Shown: in pieces, positions 47,324 through 58,173 of the stretch
How positions within the stretch are numbered: position 1 is the first letter of the stretch
Layout of the letters: each line of letters begins with the position of its first letter
From: Thinopyrum elongatum
Taxonomy: Eukaryota > Streptophyta > Magnoliopsida > Poales > Poaceae
DNA: 64,000 nt
Direction of reading: 5' to 3'
Assembly (NCBI GenBank): GCA_011799875.1
Contig: CM022297.1
Coordinates: 534,287,479-534,351,478, forward strand
Notes under the pieces: model-generated
Told to the model about the DNA's origin: nothing
The model's input: only the letters and a program-made list of their open reading frames with translations
Database searches by the model: none
Program-made: the position numbers and the translations under genes

Positions 47324-47363
47324 TGAATGTCACTTGGGCTGGCTAGACTACCCGTGGCATTCA
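47324..47363 (+). other. 40-nt hairpin B in the LARD-like 5' LTR
   Basis: TGAATG pairs with CATTCA, with the same GGCTGGCTAGACTACCC core and the same 40-nt length as hairpin A. The stem change GTG/CAC to ATG/CAT keeps pairing. The 3' LTR copy is at 53959-53998. Confidence 0.65.
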
Positions 47364-47914
47364 TTTGCTTTATTTATAATAAGTTTAGTCATGACTAGCA
47401 TGCTATGTTCACGTTCATATCATTTTATTATCATGATTTAAATTTCAGTCAGCATGGGCATATGCATATAGTTTGGCTCATCATGATCATATATTTTTAC
47501 CTGCTTCATTCGATATATCTTTTGTTCATGATGTTTGCGAGTACATTCAAACGTACTCACAGGCTTGTCCCTGGCTATTTACGTGGCCAGGTCAGGAATT
47601 CAGTGAGGAGTACCTCAGCGACGTCCGTGCGGAGCCTAGGATAGCGGCCACGCGGATAGGAATTATTCGGGTAAGCTGTTCCTGTGGGAATGGAGCCCTA
47701 TCAACGTTGGAGTACCACGAGTCATTTCCGTCATCCACCACTGGAATCCCTATTGTATCATTAAACCTTTATGGTCTTGTACCCAATTCTTGTAATAGCT
47801 TGGTAATCCGTAACAACGGCGTGTCCACCAGTAACAGTAATCCTAGGCTGGTGATGACACGAGGGGTTAATTTCTGGGATATTTTGTGTCCCCAAAATCC
47901 GGCCCCGACAGCCT

Positions 47915-47927
47915 TGGTATCAGAGCC
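47915..47927 (+). promoter_or_regulatory. LARD-like element primer-binding site (tRNA-Met)
   Basis: TGGTATCAGAGCC, a perfect match to the plant initiator tRNA-Met complement, four bases after the LTR end. Confidence 0.93.
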
Positions 47928-48283
47928 AGGCTGACCATTGGCTAATCCTATCTTAGCCTGGTCACTATCCCTAGGTTTCCACGCCGTCCACACCCTTCTG
48001 TCCATAGTCAAGCCCGTCCTATCCAACAACCTGCAGTGGCCAGCCGACACCTTTTAGCAGTCGGTGCCCAACCTATCTCCCTAACCGACTACCACAGTAA
48101 TACGTCACATTTTGTGATTTGTATCCGTGACTTTGACCCCGACCACTCTAGAGCAGAGTCGATACCCAGAAATCGTACCCACACTAAAATATGCTCCCTA
48201 GCCAGGCACTATATAAGAGACCACTCACGCAACCACAATTTGCATCCCTCACTTTGTACACTGCCAACATAACCATTACCCCC

Positions 48284-48916
48284 ATGTCGCACCTTGGGAT
48301 TCATCTGAGAACCCAAGATGCAACCCCGGGCAGTTTTGTCAAGATATTGTGGGATTTCACCCGCAACACTCTTGGCTCCACTCAACCGCCCCAGTACGAA
48401 CTGTTCAAATCGAGGATCAACCACAACGCCTCGAAATATTGGGCAGTTGCACACATCCCACCAGTAGACCCAAACCAAGGCCCTACAAGTGTCGTCTTCA
48501 TCGGGAAATCTATGCCAACTCCAGAAATGGCAATAGAAGTTGCTGCCTACGAAGCAATTACCCGTCTTCGGTTCGCAGTGCCTCGTGCCGGCGAAAGGGG
48601 GTATTACTACTTCCCGAGCCGCGCAACATCCGGAGAAGAAGCATCTTTTCCTTGCAGACAATCAGAGAGAGATCCAATGCTAGCCAACCTTGTTCAATAT
48701 GTCATCGCGCAGGAGCGTCTGACCCAGCAAGTGATGGACTTCCTCCAGACTCTTGCTATTCTGAATCCTCATATCGACATCGGTGGACCACTGTTGCCAG
48801 ACCAAGGAGGGAACGTTCTCCGACTCCTCCATCCACTTTCCCCAGGAGAAGAAGAATGTGTTCCGATGCCGGGGATATTACCTCAGGACCCTATCGATTT
48901 TACCTTTGTACCGTAG
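48284..48916 (+). CDS. LARD-like element ORF: 210-aa protein with a dsRNA-binding-domain-like N-terminus
   Basis: The start chosen is ATG at 48284 (MSHLGIHLRT); an upstream in-frame ATG at 48191 would add 31 low-complexity residues. It ends at the TAG at 48914-48916. It has no CCHC knuckle, DTG, DDE or YxDD motif. Residues 15-96 follow the order of a double-stranded-RNA-binding domain: helix (SFVKILWDFTR), PPQYEL at 35-40, strand KYWAVAHI (51-58), strand SVVFIGK (69-75), and helix PEMAIEVAAYEAITRLR (80-96). The lysine-rich start of the second helix (usually KKxAK), a main RNA contact, is replaced by PTPEMAI. Residues ~129-162 (DPMLANLVQYVIAQERLTQ...) form a likely amphipathic helix, and the tail is Pro-rich. 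The frame is intact in a recently transposed element. The domain call is inference; an unrelated alpha-beta fold is possible. Confidence 0.6.
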   Translation: MSHLGIHLRTQDATPGSFVKILWDFTRNTLGSTQPPQYELFKSRINHNASKYWAVAHIPPVDPNQGPTSVVFIGKSMPTPEMAIEVAAYEAITRLRFAVPRAGERGYYYFPSRATSGEEASFPCRQSERDPMLANLVQYVIAQERLTQQVMDFLQTLAILNPHIDIGGPLLPDQGGNVLRLLHPLSPGEEECVPMPGILPQDPIDFTFVP

Positions 48917-50147
48917 ACACCTTGGTTGTGTTCATTCGTTTAGCATTTAAATTGCGTGATTTGATATCTGTGTTGCATCTTAGGATTTACCCTATGGGTG
49001 AATTGTTGGGTTGCAGTTGCGTATGAGTAATTTGGTTACCATAGTTTCTAATGGATTTTTTTTCACCCTTAACAATCTCAGGTTGAGGTTTTATTAAGGA
49101 TCGCTACGACTAATAATTTTCGCAAACACATAATTAATTCACGCACCACCACGACATCCGGCTTACAGTCACACTCACTCCACTACATGCACTAAGTGCA
49201 GAACCACACACACACACATTTAGCACCTAATCAACCGGCTCACACACCAGACCACTCTCATCACACCACAAATTTTTTTCTGAAGAAAAATTTGTGGGAT
49301 TTCTTTTATTTCTACGGAGCTGCTGCAGAACGCACTAACACTCACCCGTAACCACCACCGATGCCTAATCCTCACGATCACCGCCGCCTCGAAGAGCCAC
49401 CACTCGAGCTGCGGCATCCTGGCGATCGTCAAGGATCATCGCGCATAGGAGCTGTGAGAACCCGAGCAACGCCGCCACCGCTTTGGATAGGAGAATCATA
49501 AACCACCCCAGAAGCACATCCTCCATTGGAGCCCCGTCCGAGCTCCTGCGAACAGAAAAAGAGGAGGAAGGAGAAGTGAGGCAAGGTGTGATGAAGAAGA
49601 GAGTAGCACTGCGTTCGTTTTATAGCTCGGGCTCGGTGCATGGTGAACGAGGTCCACCAGCACCGCTCGTCGCCCGATCATCGGTGTTCGGAGGTAAAAT
49701 CACGAGCAGTGCCGACAAGGTGCTGGCCCGCGACGTGAGTGCACGCTGCACCGGCAGCTTGCACGCCGCGCACTACCACAGTACGGCCCTAGGTACCCTA
49801 CGTGCTAGACACCACAGGTGGAGAAAGCACGCGAGAGGGAGAAGGAGAAGAGAACCGGAGGAAGAAGAAGAGACTGATAGTGGGCCCTGGGTCCACCTGT
49901 CAGCCGGAGAGAGCACTGTGCACTAGAGTACGGCAAGCAAATTTTGGAATTTACACTTTTTTCCAAATTTGTCGTAATAGTCACAGTAGAACCACAACAC
50001 TAGTGCCCCACTGTAGTTACACCAATTATCAGGAGCCCTCGTCAACTATGCCTAAATAGGTTATTTTAAATAGCTTAGGAAAATCTCCTCGAAAGGTGGG
50101 TATAATTTTGGTGACCACCTAACAAATCTCGAGGACAAGATTTTCTT
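48917..50147 (+). other. LARD-like element noncoding internal region
   Basis: Contains an 11-bp perfect hairpin at 49267-49296 (CACAAATTTTT, 8-nt loop, inverse), then GC-rich sequence with a 147-codon open frame (49483-49926) of low-complexity Arg/Glu composition that I do not consider a gene. Confidence 0.6.
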
Positions 50148-50162
50148 AAGGGGGGTAGAGTT
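50148..50162 (+). promoter_or_regulatory. LARD-like element polypurine tract
   Basis: AAGGGGGGTAGAGTT abuts the 3' LTR, preceded by CGAGGACAAGATTTTCTT as in Gypsy chromovirus-type elements. Confidence 0.9.
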
Positions 50163-53100
50163 TGTAACACCCCAAATTTTAATCATGTTTTTATTAAGTA
50201 AAATTTGGCCAGAAATAAAATTTTGATATTATATTAAGTCCTTTATTATTTTTAGAACCATTTTCTGTTTCTGTTTTCCAAAATTCTTCCCTCCATATAG
50301 AAATTTTTGGTGATAATATTGTGGCTTTGGGAGTTTTCTTAAACCATTTCATTACAACTTTAATAACAGTAGGAATTATTTTCATAATAAAATTTGCCTC
50401 TAAATAATTCTTTTAATAGCATTTTCAATTCTTTAAATGCCTCTGTTGCACTACAACTACTTTAATTAATTCTTTTAAAATTCCACAAAAAATTATGGGA
50501 GGTCATGTGCTGTCCACAGTTCACTTTTATGCAGAAACCTAACTTTGTCTTTTGAAAATTTTGAGTGAAACAACCTCTTTTCAATTCTGTCCTGTATTTG
50601 AGTTTCTACTACATCCCTAATTTTCCTTGCCCCAAAAATCCTGAAAATTTTCCCACTTATAGTCCTTCCAACCAAACCCTTAAGTCCAAAATTTTAGCTC
50701 CATTGGAATCATTTTAGTTCACCAAATATTCCTGTGAACTTTCTGTCCAGAAATGAATATCAGTAAAACTTGCACTAGCAAGTTTCTCCTCTTGTCAAAC
50801 CAACCCCACCATCATCTCTAACACCCAAAGAGACCTAACCCTGCCAAGTCTCACTCCCAATAAAGCACCCTAGCTAGTCCTAGCATTTTATCAAGCACAC
50901 TGTGGGCATGGCAGAAATTTGGCCTCTTACTCAACTACATTAGAAACTTGCTCTCCTGCCTAAACCAGCATGTCCATCAACTCTAGCATGTCCAGGAGCA
51001 TCAACCTGTCAAATTTCACTAGCAGAAGAATCCCCTAGGTCACCCTGGCAAAACGTCGAGCACCTCTGGTGCGTGTCCGGAGCTTGGCCAGAACACGCGT
51101 ATGACCGCGCCGATGTCGAGCTCCTGTCGTGCCTCATCTGCAGCCCACACTCGTCCTAGTACTCCTCTGGATAACCAGATCAACCCCGAGGCCTTGCCGA
51201 CCTTCTCCCCTGTCTGCTAGCACCGACCCCCACCGCCGCCGTGGTCGTCAGTTCGGACACGCCACCGCCTCAGCCACCGACCACCATCACTGCGCCGCAC
51301 TTCCTCTACCTACCTTCCGTCCACGGGGCGTCCTCCCCACCTCACCACTTCACCCTCTGGAACCTCACCTGGCCCGCTGTCAGTCACCGGAAGTAGGCAG
51401 CGCCGCCACACCCGTACGGGCGACCCACCACGGATAAGCTCCTCGGGCTCGATTCCCTCCCGCGATAAAGCTTCCGGAGGACTCCATCGACTCTCTGGAT
51501 CACGCACTGAACCCCACCGCCGCCCCTAACCTACTTCGCCGGCGGGAGTTATTCTGGCGTCGCCCGCAAGCCACTGACCCCCTTCCAATCAGCTATAAAT
51601 AGGAGCTCTAGGGATCCACCCTCCTCATTCATCACCTCACCTCCCTCCTAATCGCCCCTACGCCATTCCCCCGACCCCGGGTAGGTCTTCCCCTACCTCT
51701 CTGATCACCGACCCGCCGCCACCATTTCGACGCCAACGGGATTTTCCCCCTCCTCCATTTCTTCTCCAAAAAAACCTCCACACGACCCCACAGATCCATC
51801 CCCGCCACCAATTTCGCCGGAGGTTGCCCGTAGATGAAACGCCCAAAACGCCTCCGCCGGAGGCCTCGGGAAGACCTCGTCACCGGCAACCTCGTGCTCC
51901 TCCTCGATCATTCCCTACCTCCACGAGATCGCCGTGATCCTCTGAATACGTGGATGGCCTCAGATCACCGAGAGGTGCCACCTATCTCCGGCAATCGTCA
52001 CCGGCGTGCCGTCTCTGTTCGGACAAGGAAGAGGAGGGAGAAGGCTAGTTGACCCATTGTCAAACCCGACAGGCGGGACCCGCTCGTCAGTGACTTAAGG
52101 TCACGCCGAGCTGGCTAAGGGGTAGCGCCCTTTCAAAAGCACGTCGCCCCTGTTTGGAAAGCGTATTTCGTGGGATACGCTTTCGACGTAGGCGACCTCT
52201 CGCGCGGCCGAACGGCTGGGCCCGGCCCAGTGGCACGTACAGCTATATAGCGCTCAGGGCGCACTCCTGCTCATTTTTTTTCTCTTTTCCAGTGCTTTTC
52301 AAATATTTCCTCAGAACTCATTTCAAATCCAAACTGGATGATTCAAATTTCTACAGACTTCTAAAAGCATGCTCTATTTATTTAGACTAGGTGAACATTT
52401 TCCTTATGTTTGGTATTTACTGATCTATTAAATAGTCCAATTCTTTTATATTTTCCAACTTAGAAATTTCATAGTAAAATCATGTGAACTTCAAATAATC
52501 TGATTCTTTTTCTGGTATTTCTAATTTTTCATCTAGTTTATTTTAGTATTTATTTCAAAAATTTCCAAACAACTTTATAGCACTGTTTTTGAATTATGTG
52601 GTAATTCAAATATTTTTGAAAATAGGAAAAATGGAGGGAAGAAACTTTTCAAACTTTTGGAGTGCACCCAATATTTCTGCATGCTAAAGGCAAGCATCTT
52701 GAACACTTGATATGGTGATTGCATAGTTGTTTGGCTGCAGGAATAATTGAACCATGCTTCTGTTGAATTCAAATAAAAAAATTGCATGCATATAGAGTTG
52801 GCATGTTTCTTCGTACCGTGCATCGTGTGCTTGTCATGACCAACTCGCAGGAGCAGGCATAAAAGTAATACCATTACCGGCAGAAGGGTGATCACGTTGG
52901 AGCGTGGTCAGGCCTTGTTTTGTTATGCATGTGGAGCATGCAAGGGCTGTGGCCCTGTCTTGGTGTTGCTACTGAAGGAATAATTTGTTGTGCTAACCAC
53001 TGCAGGAAATAACTTAACCTCCTAAGTCTACCGTAGATCGAGTCTTGTTCCAGTAACCCCCATACTTGTTTCGTGCTGCCACAGGTCCCTGCCATAGGTA

Positions 53101-54545
53101 GGGTATGGTTCAGTAAGTTGTTAACCCCTTTCCATGCACACACCGTACAGAGGGCCACGATGAGGGTTTCCCACGGCCGTGGACTAAATCCTGTCATCGG
53201 GTCAGGGGGCATGGGTGTTTCCAGTTGTGATTGAGAGGGGGGAACCCCTTGGATTCCGCGCGTATAAATAGTGATCCCATGCAGGACGTTGGTCTCTCCG
53301 TCTCAGAGTTTTTCTTGAACGGTGCTTTGGGTGATTCCTGGCATCCGGAAAGTTAATCTGGTGTGTGTTGGTCAGGTGTGTTTTCAACCCAAAGACCATA
53401 ATGGGAATTAGTCAGTGTCACAGTACTGACTAAAGAAATCCTTTACTTGTGGGTAAAGAGTACACCCTCTGCAAAGTTTAAACCTATTCAAATAGCCGTG
53501 TCCGCGGTTAAGGGCAACAGTCTGGGTTGGTCAAGTGTCGGTCCTCGGAGGTAAATAATTAAATGAGCCTGAATTATTTTGCAGGATAATTATTGACACC
53601 CTGATGTTACCATGAATATTTTATGCATGTTAAATGTTATTATGGTTATGCATATTATTGAGGACTAACCCGTTTCTCTTATTCTGAATTTCCTGAGTGT
53701 CTCAGGGGGTGGCTAGACTACCCCGGGCACTCAGCTTTATTTTCAAGACCTCTCGTGGCGTCTCTCGAGTTAACAGGCGATTTATCCCGCCACTACTCTT
53801 GTGGACACCCGATTGGCATTTCTTTTCAAGTCCGACCGTGGCGTCACTTGACACCCGACTGACATTTCTCTTCAAGACCTCTCGTGGCATCTCTCGAGTT
53901 TACAAGCGGTCCCGCCACTACTCTTGTGGACACCCGATTGGCATTTCTCTTATTTTGCTGAATGTCACTTGGGCTGGCTAGACTGCCCGTGGCATTCATT
54001 TGCTTTATTTCTAATAAGTTTAATCATGACTAGCATGCTATGTTCATGTTCATATCATTTTGTTGTCATGATTTAAATTTCAGTCAGCATGGGCATATGC
54101 ATATAGTTTTGGTTCATCATGATCATATATTTTTATCTGCTGCATTCGGTATATCTTTTGTTCATGATGTTTGCGAGTACATTAAACGTACTCACAGGCT
54201 TGTCCCTGGCTATTTACGTGGCCAGGTCAGGAATTCAGCGAGGAGTACCTCAGCGACGTCCGTGCGGAGCCTAGGATAGCGGCCACGCGGATAGGAATTA
54301 TCCGGGTCAGCTTTTCCTGTGGGAATGGAGCCCCATCGACGCTGGAGTACCACGAGTCATTTCCGTCATCCACCACTGGAATCCCTATTGTATCATTAAA
54401 CCTTTATGGTCTTGTACCCAATTCTTGTAGTAGCTTGGTAATCTGTAACAAGGGCGTGTCCACCAGTAACAGTAATCCTGGGCTGGTGATGACACGAGGG
54501 GTTAATTTCTGGGATATTTTGTGTCCCCGAAATCCGGCCCCGACA
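50163..54545 (+). repeat. LARD-like element 3' LTR (4383 bp)
   Basis: A near-identical partner of 43515-47910, retaining the TATA box (51594-51601), the 72-codon ORF (51834-52052), both hairpins and the imperfect internal duplication. Confidence 0.95.
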
Positions 54546-54550
54546 TATAA

Positions 54551-55451
54551 CATTATTGTATAATTATAAGCAAACATTACCCACAGTATGCTATCACAAT
54601 TCTATGGCCCCAAGTCAAAGGAGGCTCAACAAGATTTCAAACATACGCAAATAATGAAGCTATAACAGCAATCTGTGAAAACAGGACAGTCTGTAATGAT
54701 CTGAACGTTCACCATACTTATGTAACTCTAAAAATTCTAAAAAATTAGGACAAAATAAAAAAATTGTATGCAATACTGTTCAAAAAGTTTCAGAACCTTT
54801 CAACGTTCTAGTAAAAAAATGTAAAATCGCACACTACAGCCAAAGTTTCTGTTTTGCACCGCACATACTAACAAACAATCTAATCATCCTAAAGGTAAAT
54901 CTTGGCACATTATTTTTATAATACAATGGATTTGTACAAGGGGATAATTATTTTTGTGAGAAACTTCCATGAAAAATTTACATTGTTTCCATGAGCATGA
55001 ACACAAGTGTTCAAGGTCGACCCTCACTTCTCCAATGCATCACCTTTCAATCGCTTCTCTTTTTGATAAAGGTTTTTATGTTCCCGTCTATATTTTTTGT
55101 TTTTAAACTTTATAAAAGCACTCAACAGAAATGAATGACTCTCTAAAACTTTCGGGTTGTCTCCCTGGCAGCGCTTTCTTTAAAGCCATTAAGCTAGGCA
55201 TAAAGTGCTCAAGTAATGGATCCACCCGGATCCCAAGGTATATCAAAGCCAATTTTAATTAGCAATGATTTGGCATTTAGTAGTGAGCACAAAGCAACAT
55301 ATATCATGCAATGACGAAGTCTAACTCTCTTCCTATGCATCGGCATGTCATACAAGAACAATTCATGCACATCAAGTAAAGGCCAATACATAGCATAAGC
55401 AGTTTCTTGCAATTTTATCGTGTTGGAAACATAGAGAGGTGGAGATATAGT
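54551..55451 (-). other. Gypsy-2 noncoding internal region between the nested element and the ORF
   Basis: Downstream (minus strand) of the 366-codon ORF. AT-rich, no pol motif. The nested LARD-like element interrupts this untranslated region and leaves the ORF intact. Confidence 0.75.
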
Positions 55452-56552
55452 TCATCTCTCATAATAATTGCAAGTAGAAGCAGCAAGCACATGCATATTA
55501 TATTCATCAAAATCATCATGTGTAGTAGCAAAACGCAACCCATCAATATAATCCTTAATAGGAGCAAACTTCTCCGATATAGTGTAGTTTGGAGAATTCA
55601 AAAAGATAATAGGACTATCATGTGTGGGTGCAATAGCAACAATTTCATTCTTAACATAAGGAACTATAGCAAGTTCATCTCCATAAGCATAATTCATATT
55701 GGCATCTTGGCCACAAGCATAGCAAGCATCATCAAAAAGGGATATTTCAAAAGAATCAACAGGATAATAGAAATTATCATAGCATTCATCCTTCGGTAAG
55801 CATGAAGGGAAATTAAATAATGTATGAGTTGAAGAGTTACTCTCATTATAAGGTGGGCATGGGTAGCTAATCCGCTCTTCCTCCTTTTGTTCTTCGCTCT
55901 CCTCATCATCTTTTTCATCCAATGAGCTCATAGTTTCATCAATTTCTTCTTCCATAGACTCCTGCAAAATATTAGTCTCTTCTTGGACAGCGGAGACTTT
56001 CTTAATAAATATATCAATATCGGAATAGTATTTATAATTTTCATAGCAATATTTAAGGATGGCAAAATTTTCAGGTCTATAAACATCATCATCAAAAGCT
56101 TCATACTTTAATAACAAAGATTCAATTTCATAAGCACCCTTAAAAGCAACAAATTCTTCTATTCGTTCCACATCATAATAATCATATCTACCATTGGCAT
56201 AAGAAGCCAAGGTTTCATTATCATTAAATTTGCATGTGAAGGGAAGGTGTGGAGCGTTCACCCTAGAGCAACAAGTATAATCATATCTCTGGCATAGATT
56301 CCAAGCATACCACTGCAACTTATCAATTTGATCCCATAATAATTTCCCTTTTTGTGTCAAGCGATAATCCCTAAAGTATTCACGTTGATCCAACGTTACT
56401 CTCATTATCAAGTTGAATGGGGTTTTCTCGGGATTATCAAAGTAGTGCATAATATTTTTCACATAACGATCATCGAGGGTTTTAGGAGGTTCCCCATCTC
56501 CATGAGTAGCAAGTACAACTAATTTTTTTGGTGTTTCGTGTTCCATATCCAT
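55452..56552 (-). CDS. Gypsy-2 ORF, 366 aa, function unknown
   Basis: Starts MDMEHETPKKLVVLATHGDG about 125 bp after the upper LTR, where Gag would normally be, and is open for its whole length. I recognise it as the single protein carried by a family of polymerase-less Triticeae Gypsy elements, but it has no knuckle, protease, RT or integrase signature. Visible features: a Tyr/Trp/Cys-rich N-terminal half (LQWYAWNLCQRYDYTCC, YANGRYDYYDVERIEEFVAF) suggesting a folded domain; a strongly acidic linker (roughly residues 195-228, EEEIDETMSSLDEKDDEESE); and a C-terminal part rich in Asp/Tyr ending AASTCNYYER. The intact frame in an element with ~4% LTR divergence is noteworthy. It could be an accessory Gag-like protein; this is unproven. 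Confidence 0.7.
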   Translation of the reverse strand: MDMEHETPKKLVVLATHGDGEPPKTLDDRYVKNIMHYFDNPEKTPFNLIMRVTLDQREYFRDYRLTQKGKLLWDQIDKLQWYAWNLCQRYDYTCCSRVNAPHLPFTCKFNDNETLASYANGRYDYYDVERIEEFVAFKGAYEIESLLLKYEAFDDDVYRPENFAILKYCYENYKYYSDIDIFIKKVSAVQEETNILQESMEEEIDETMSSLDEKDDEESEEQKEEERISYPCPPYNESNSSTHTLFNFPSCLPKDECYDNFYYPVDSFEISLFDDACYACGQDANMNYAYGDELAIVPYVKNEIVAIAPTHDSPIIFLNSPNYTISEKFAPIKDYIDGLRFATTHDDFDEYNMHVLAASTCNYYER

Positions 56553-56645
56553 AACTAAAGATAGAGAACAACTTAAGACAGGAAATAAAAACTACTTAGT
56601 GATAAAGCAAAGAAGCACACACGAGAATATTCACCCCATGCTATT

Positions 56646-56667
56646 GCTCCCCAGCAATGGCGCCAGA
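56646..56667 (-). promoter_or_regulatory. Gypsy-2 candidate primer-binding site
   Basis: CTGGCGCCATTGCTGGGGAG on the element strand, 10 nt after the LTR end. The TGGCGCC..TGCTGGGGA form is the usual post-LTR sequence in this group. The priming tRNA was not determined. Confidence 0.6.
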
Positions 56668-56676
56668 AAAAGGTCT

Positions 56677-58168
56677 TGATAACCCACAAGTATAGGGGAT
56701 CGTTTGTAGTCTTCTTCGATAAATAAGAGTGTCGAACCCAATGAGGAGCTAATGGCAGAACAAATATTCCCTCAAGTTCTATCGACCACCGATACAACAT
56801 TACGCACACTTGACGTTTGCTTTACCTAAAACAAGTATGAAACAATTTTGCAAGAATAAAACTATGAGTACTTTGCGAGAATAAAACTACGAATAAATTG
56901 CAAGATAATAAAAGTGGATAGCTTTTGTCAACAAGAAAGTCATTTGTCCCTAGGCAATTGATAACAAGTACCGGTAATCACTCTTGCAATTTTACATGAG
57001 GGAGAGGCATGAGCTAACATACTTTCTCTACTTGGATCATATGCACTTATGATTGGACCCCTAGCAAGCATCCGCAACTACTAAAGATCATTAAGGTCGT
57101 GAAACCCAACCATAGCATAAAGTATCAAGTCCTCTTTATCCCATACGCAACAACCCACTTACTCGGGTTTAAGCTTCTATCACTCTCGCAACCCACCATA
57201 AGCGAATCATGAACATATTGCAACACCCATCAGCGGGGATCCCTCATGTTTGTGCGAGACAGAGGGCACTGTAGGATAGCACCATAAATAAAATATGCAA
57301 TCATACCAACCAAGATCACGATTAACCCATAGGACAAAACGGATCTACTCAAACATCATAGGATAACCATAGATCATTGGGAAATAAAATATGGAGTTGA
57401 GCACCATGTTTAAGTAGACATTACAGCGGGGAGAAGGGATGTTACACCGCTGCATAGAGGGGGATAAAGTTGGTGTTGACGGTAGCAAGATTGTTGATGT
57501 AGATCGCCGTCACGATCCTTGCCCCGGCGGCACTCCGGCGCCACCGGGAGAGAGGGGGGGAGAGCCCCCCTCCTTATTCTTATTCCTTGGCCTCCCCACT
57601 AGATGGGAGGAGAGTTCCCCCTCTGGTCCATGGCCTCCATGGCGACGGAGGGGCGGGAGCCCCTCCGAGATTGGATCTCCCTCTCTGTTCTCTTCTGTTT
57701 CGCGTTCCCCAGATCTGGCCCTTCACCGTTTCTTAAATTCCCGGAGATCCGTAACTCCGATTGCGCTGAAATTTTTACACGAATTTTTTCCATAAATTAG
57801 CTTTCTTGGTCCAAAAGAAGGGCTCCAACTGATGTTCGAGGAGGGCACAAGATACCTGGGCGTGCCAGGGGGTGCCCGGCGCGCCCTGGTGGGTTGTGGT
57901 CACTGTGGGCCCCCGTTTGTGTTGATTCCACCTCCCAATAATCATAAATATTACAAAATAATTCTCTGTAAATTTTTATCGCATTTGGACTTCGTTTGAT
58001 ATGGATTTTCTGTGAAGCAAAAAACATGCAACAAATATGAACTGGCACTGGGCACTAGATCAATAGGTTAGTCCAATAAATCATATAAAAAGTTGCCAAA
58101 AATATGTGAAAGTTGTATAATATTGGCATGAAACAATAAAAAATTATAGATACGATGAAGACGTATCA
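56677..58168 (-). repeat. Gypsy-2 5' LTR (1492 bp)
   Basis: TGATAACCCACAAGTATAGG to GAAGACGTATCA, followed by the ATCTC duplication at 58169-58173. Confidence 0.95.
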
Positions 58169-58173
58169 ATCTC

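Larger units (their letters stand above)
43515..47910 (+). repeat. LARD-like element 5' LTR (4396 bp)
   Basis: TGTAACACCCC to CCGGCCCCGACA. It contains a core-promoter-like TATAAATA at 44946, GC-rich sequence downstream, a second TATA-like stretch near 45594, AT-rich tracts, and two 40-nt hairpins (47059-47098 and 47324-47363) bracketing an imperfect duplication of ~80 bp. Relative to the 3' LTR it has an extra 12 bp (GTCGGTCTTAGT) near 46890. Confidence 0.95.
43515..54545 (+). mobile_element. Young LARD-like non-autonomous LTR retrotransposon with 4.4-kb LTRs
   Basis: LTR 43515-47910, internal domain 47911-50162 (2252 bp), LTR 50163-54545, flanked by a perfect TATAA duplication (43510-43514 and 54546-54550). 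The LTRs start TGTAACACCCC and end CGGCCCCGACA. A Met-type primer site and a polypurine tract (TTAAGGGGGGTAGAG) are in the right places. The LTR start and polypurine context resemble Tekay/Del-type Gypsy elements, the probable source of its enzymes. The interior has no Gag/Pol but carries one 210-codon ORF. Five substitutions were counted in the first ~355 LTR bases (~1.4%), so it is the youngest layer of the nest. Confidence 0.95.
39706..58168 (-). mobile_element. Gypsy-2: non-autonomous Gypsy-type element (Sabrina/WHAM-like) with a nested LARD-like element
   Basis: LTRs 39706-41166 and 56677-58168, both TGATA...TATCA, are flanked by a perfect ATCTC duplication. The element reads on the minus strand: primer-site-like CTGGCGCCATTGCTGGGGAG after the upper LTR, one 366-codon ORF, a long noncoding stretch, then the polypurine tract ending GCTTGGGGATGC before the lower LTR. 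Without the nested element it is about 7.4 kb. No Gag, protease, RT or integrase motifs were found, so it must use proteins in trans. About 23 differences were counted in ~565 LTR bases (~4%). Confidence 0.92.

Noticed and set aside
47915..47927. tRNA gene suggested by TGGTATCAGAGCC
   Set aside because: It is the complement of a tRNA-Met 3' end used as a primer-binding site; no tRNA body is present.
49483..49926. 147-codon plus-strand frame in the LARD interior
   Set aside because: Arg/Glu low-complexity, GC-rich composition, no start context or domain. Kept only as part of the noncoding interior.
55407..55799. 130-codon plus-strand frame rich in Ile/Ser
   Set aside because: Antisense shadow of the 366-codon Gypsy-2 ORF.
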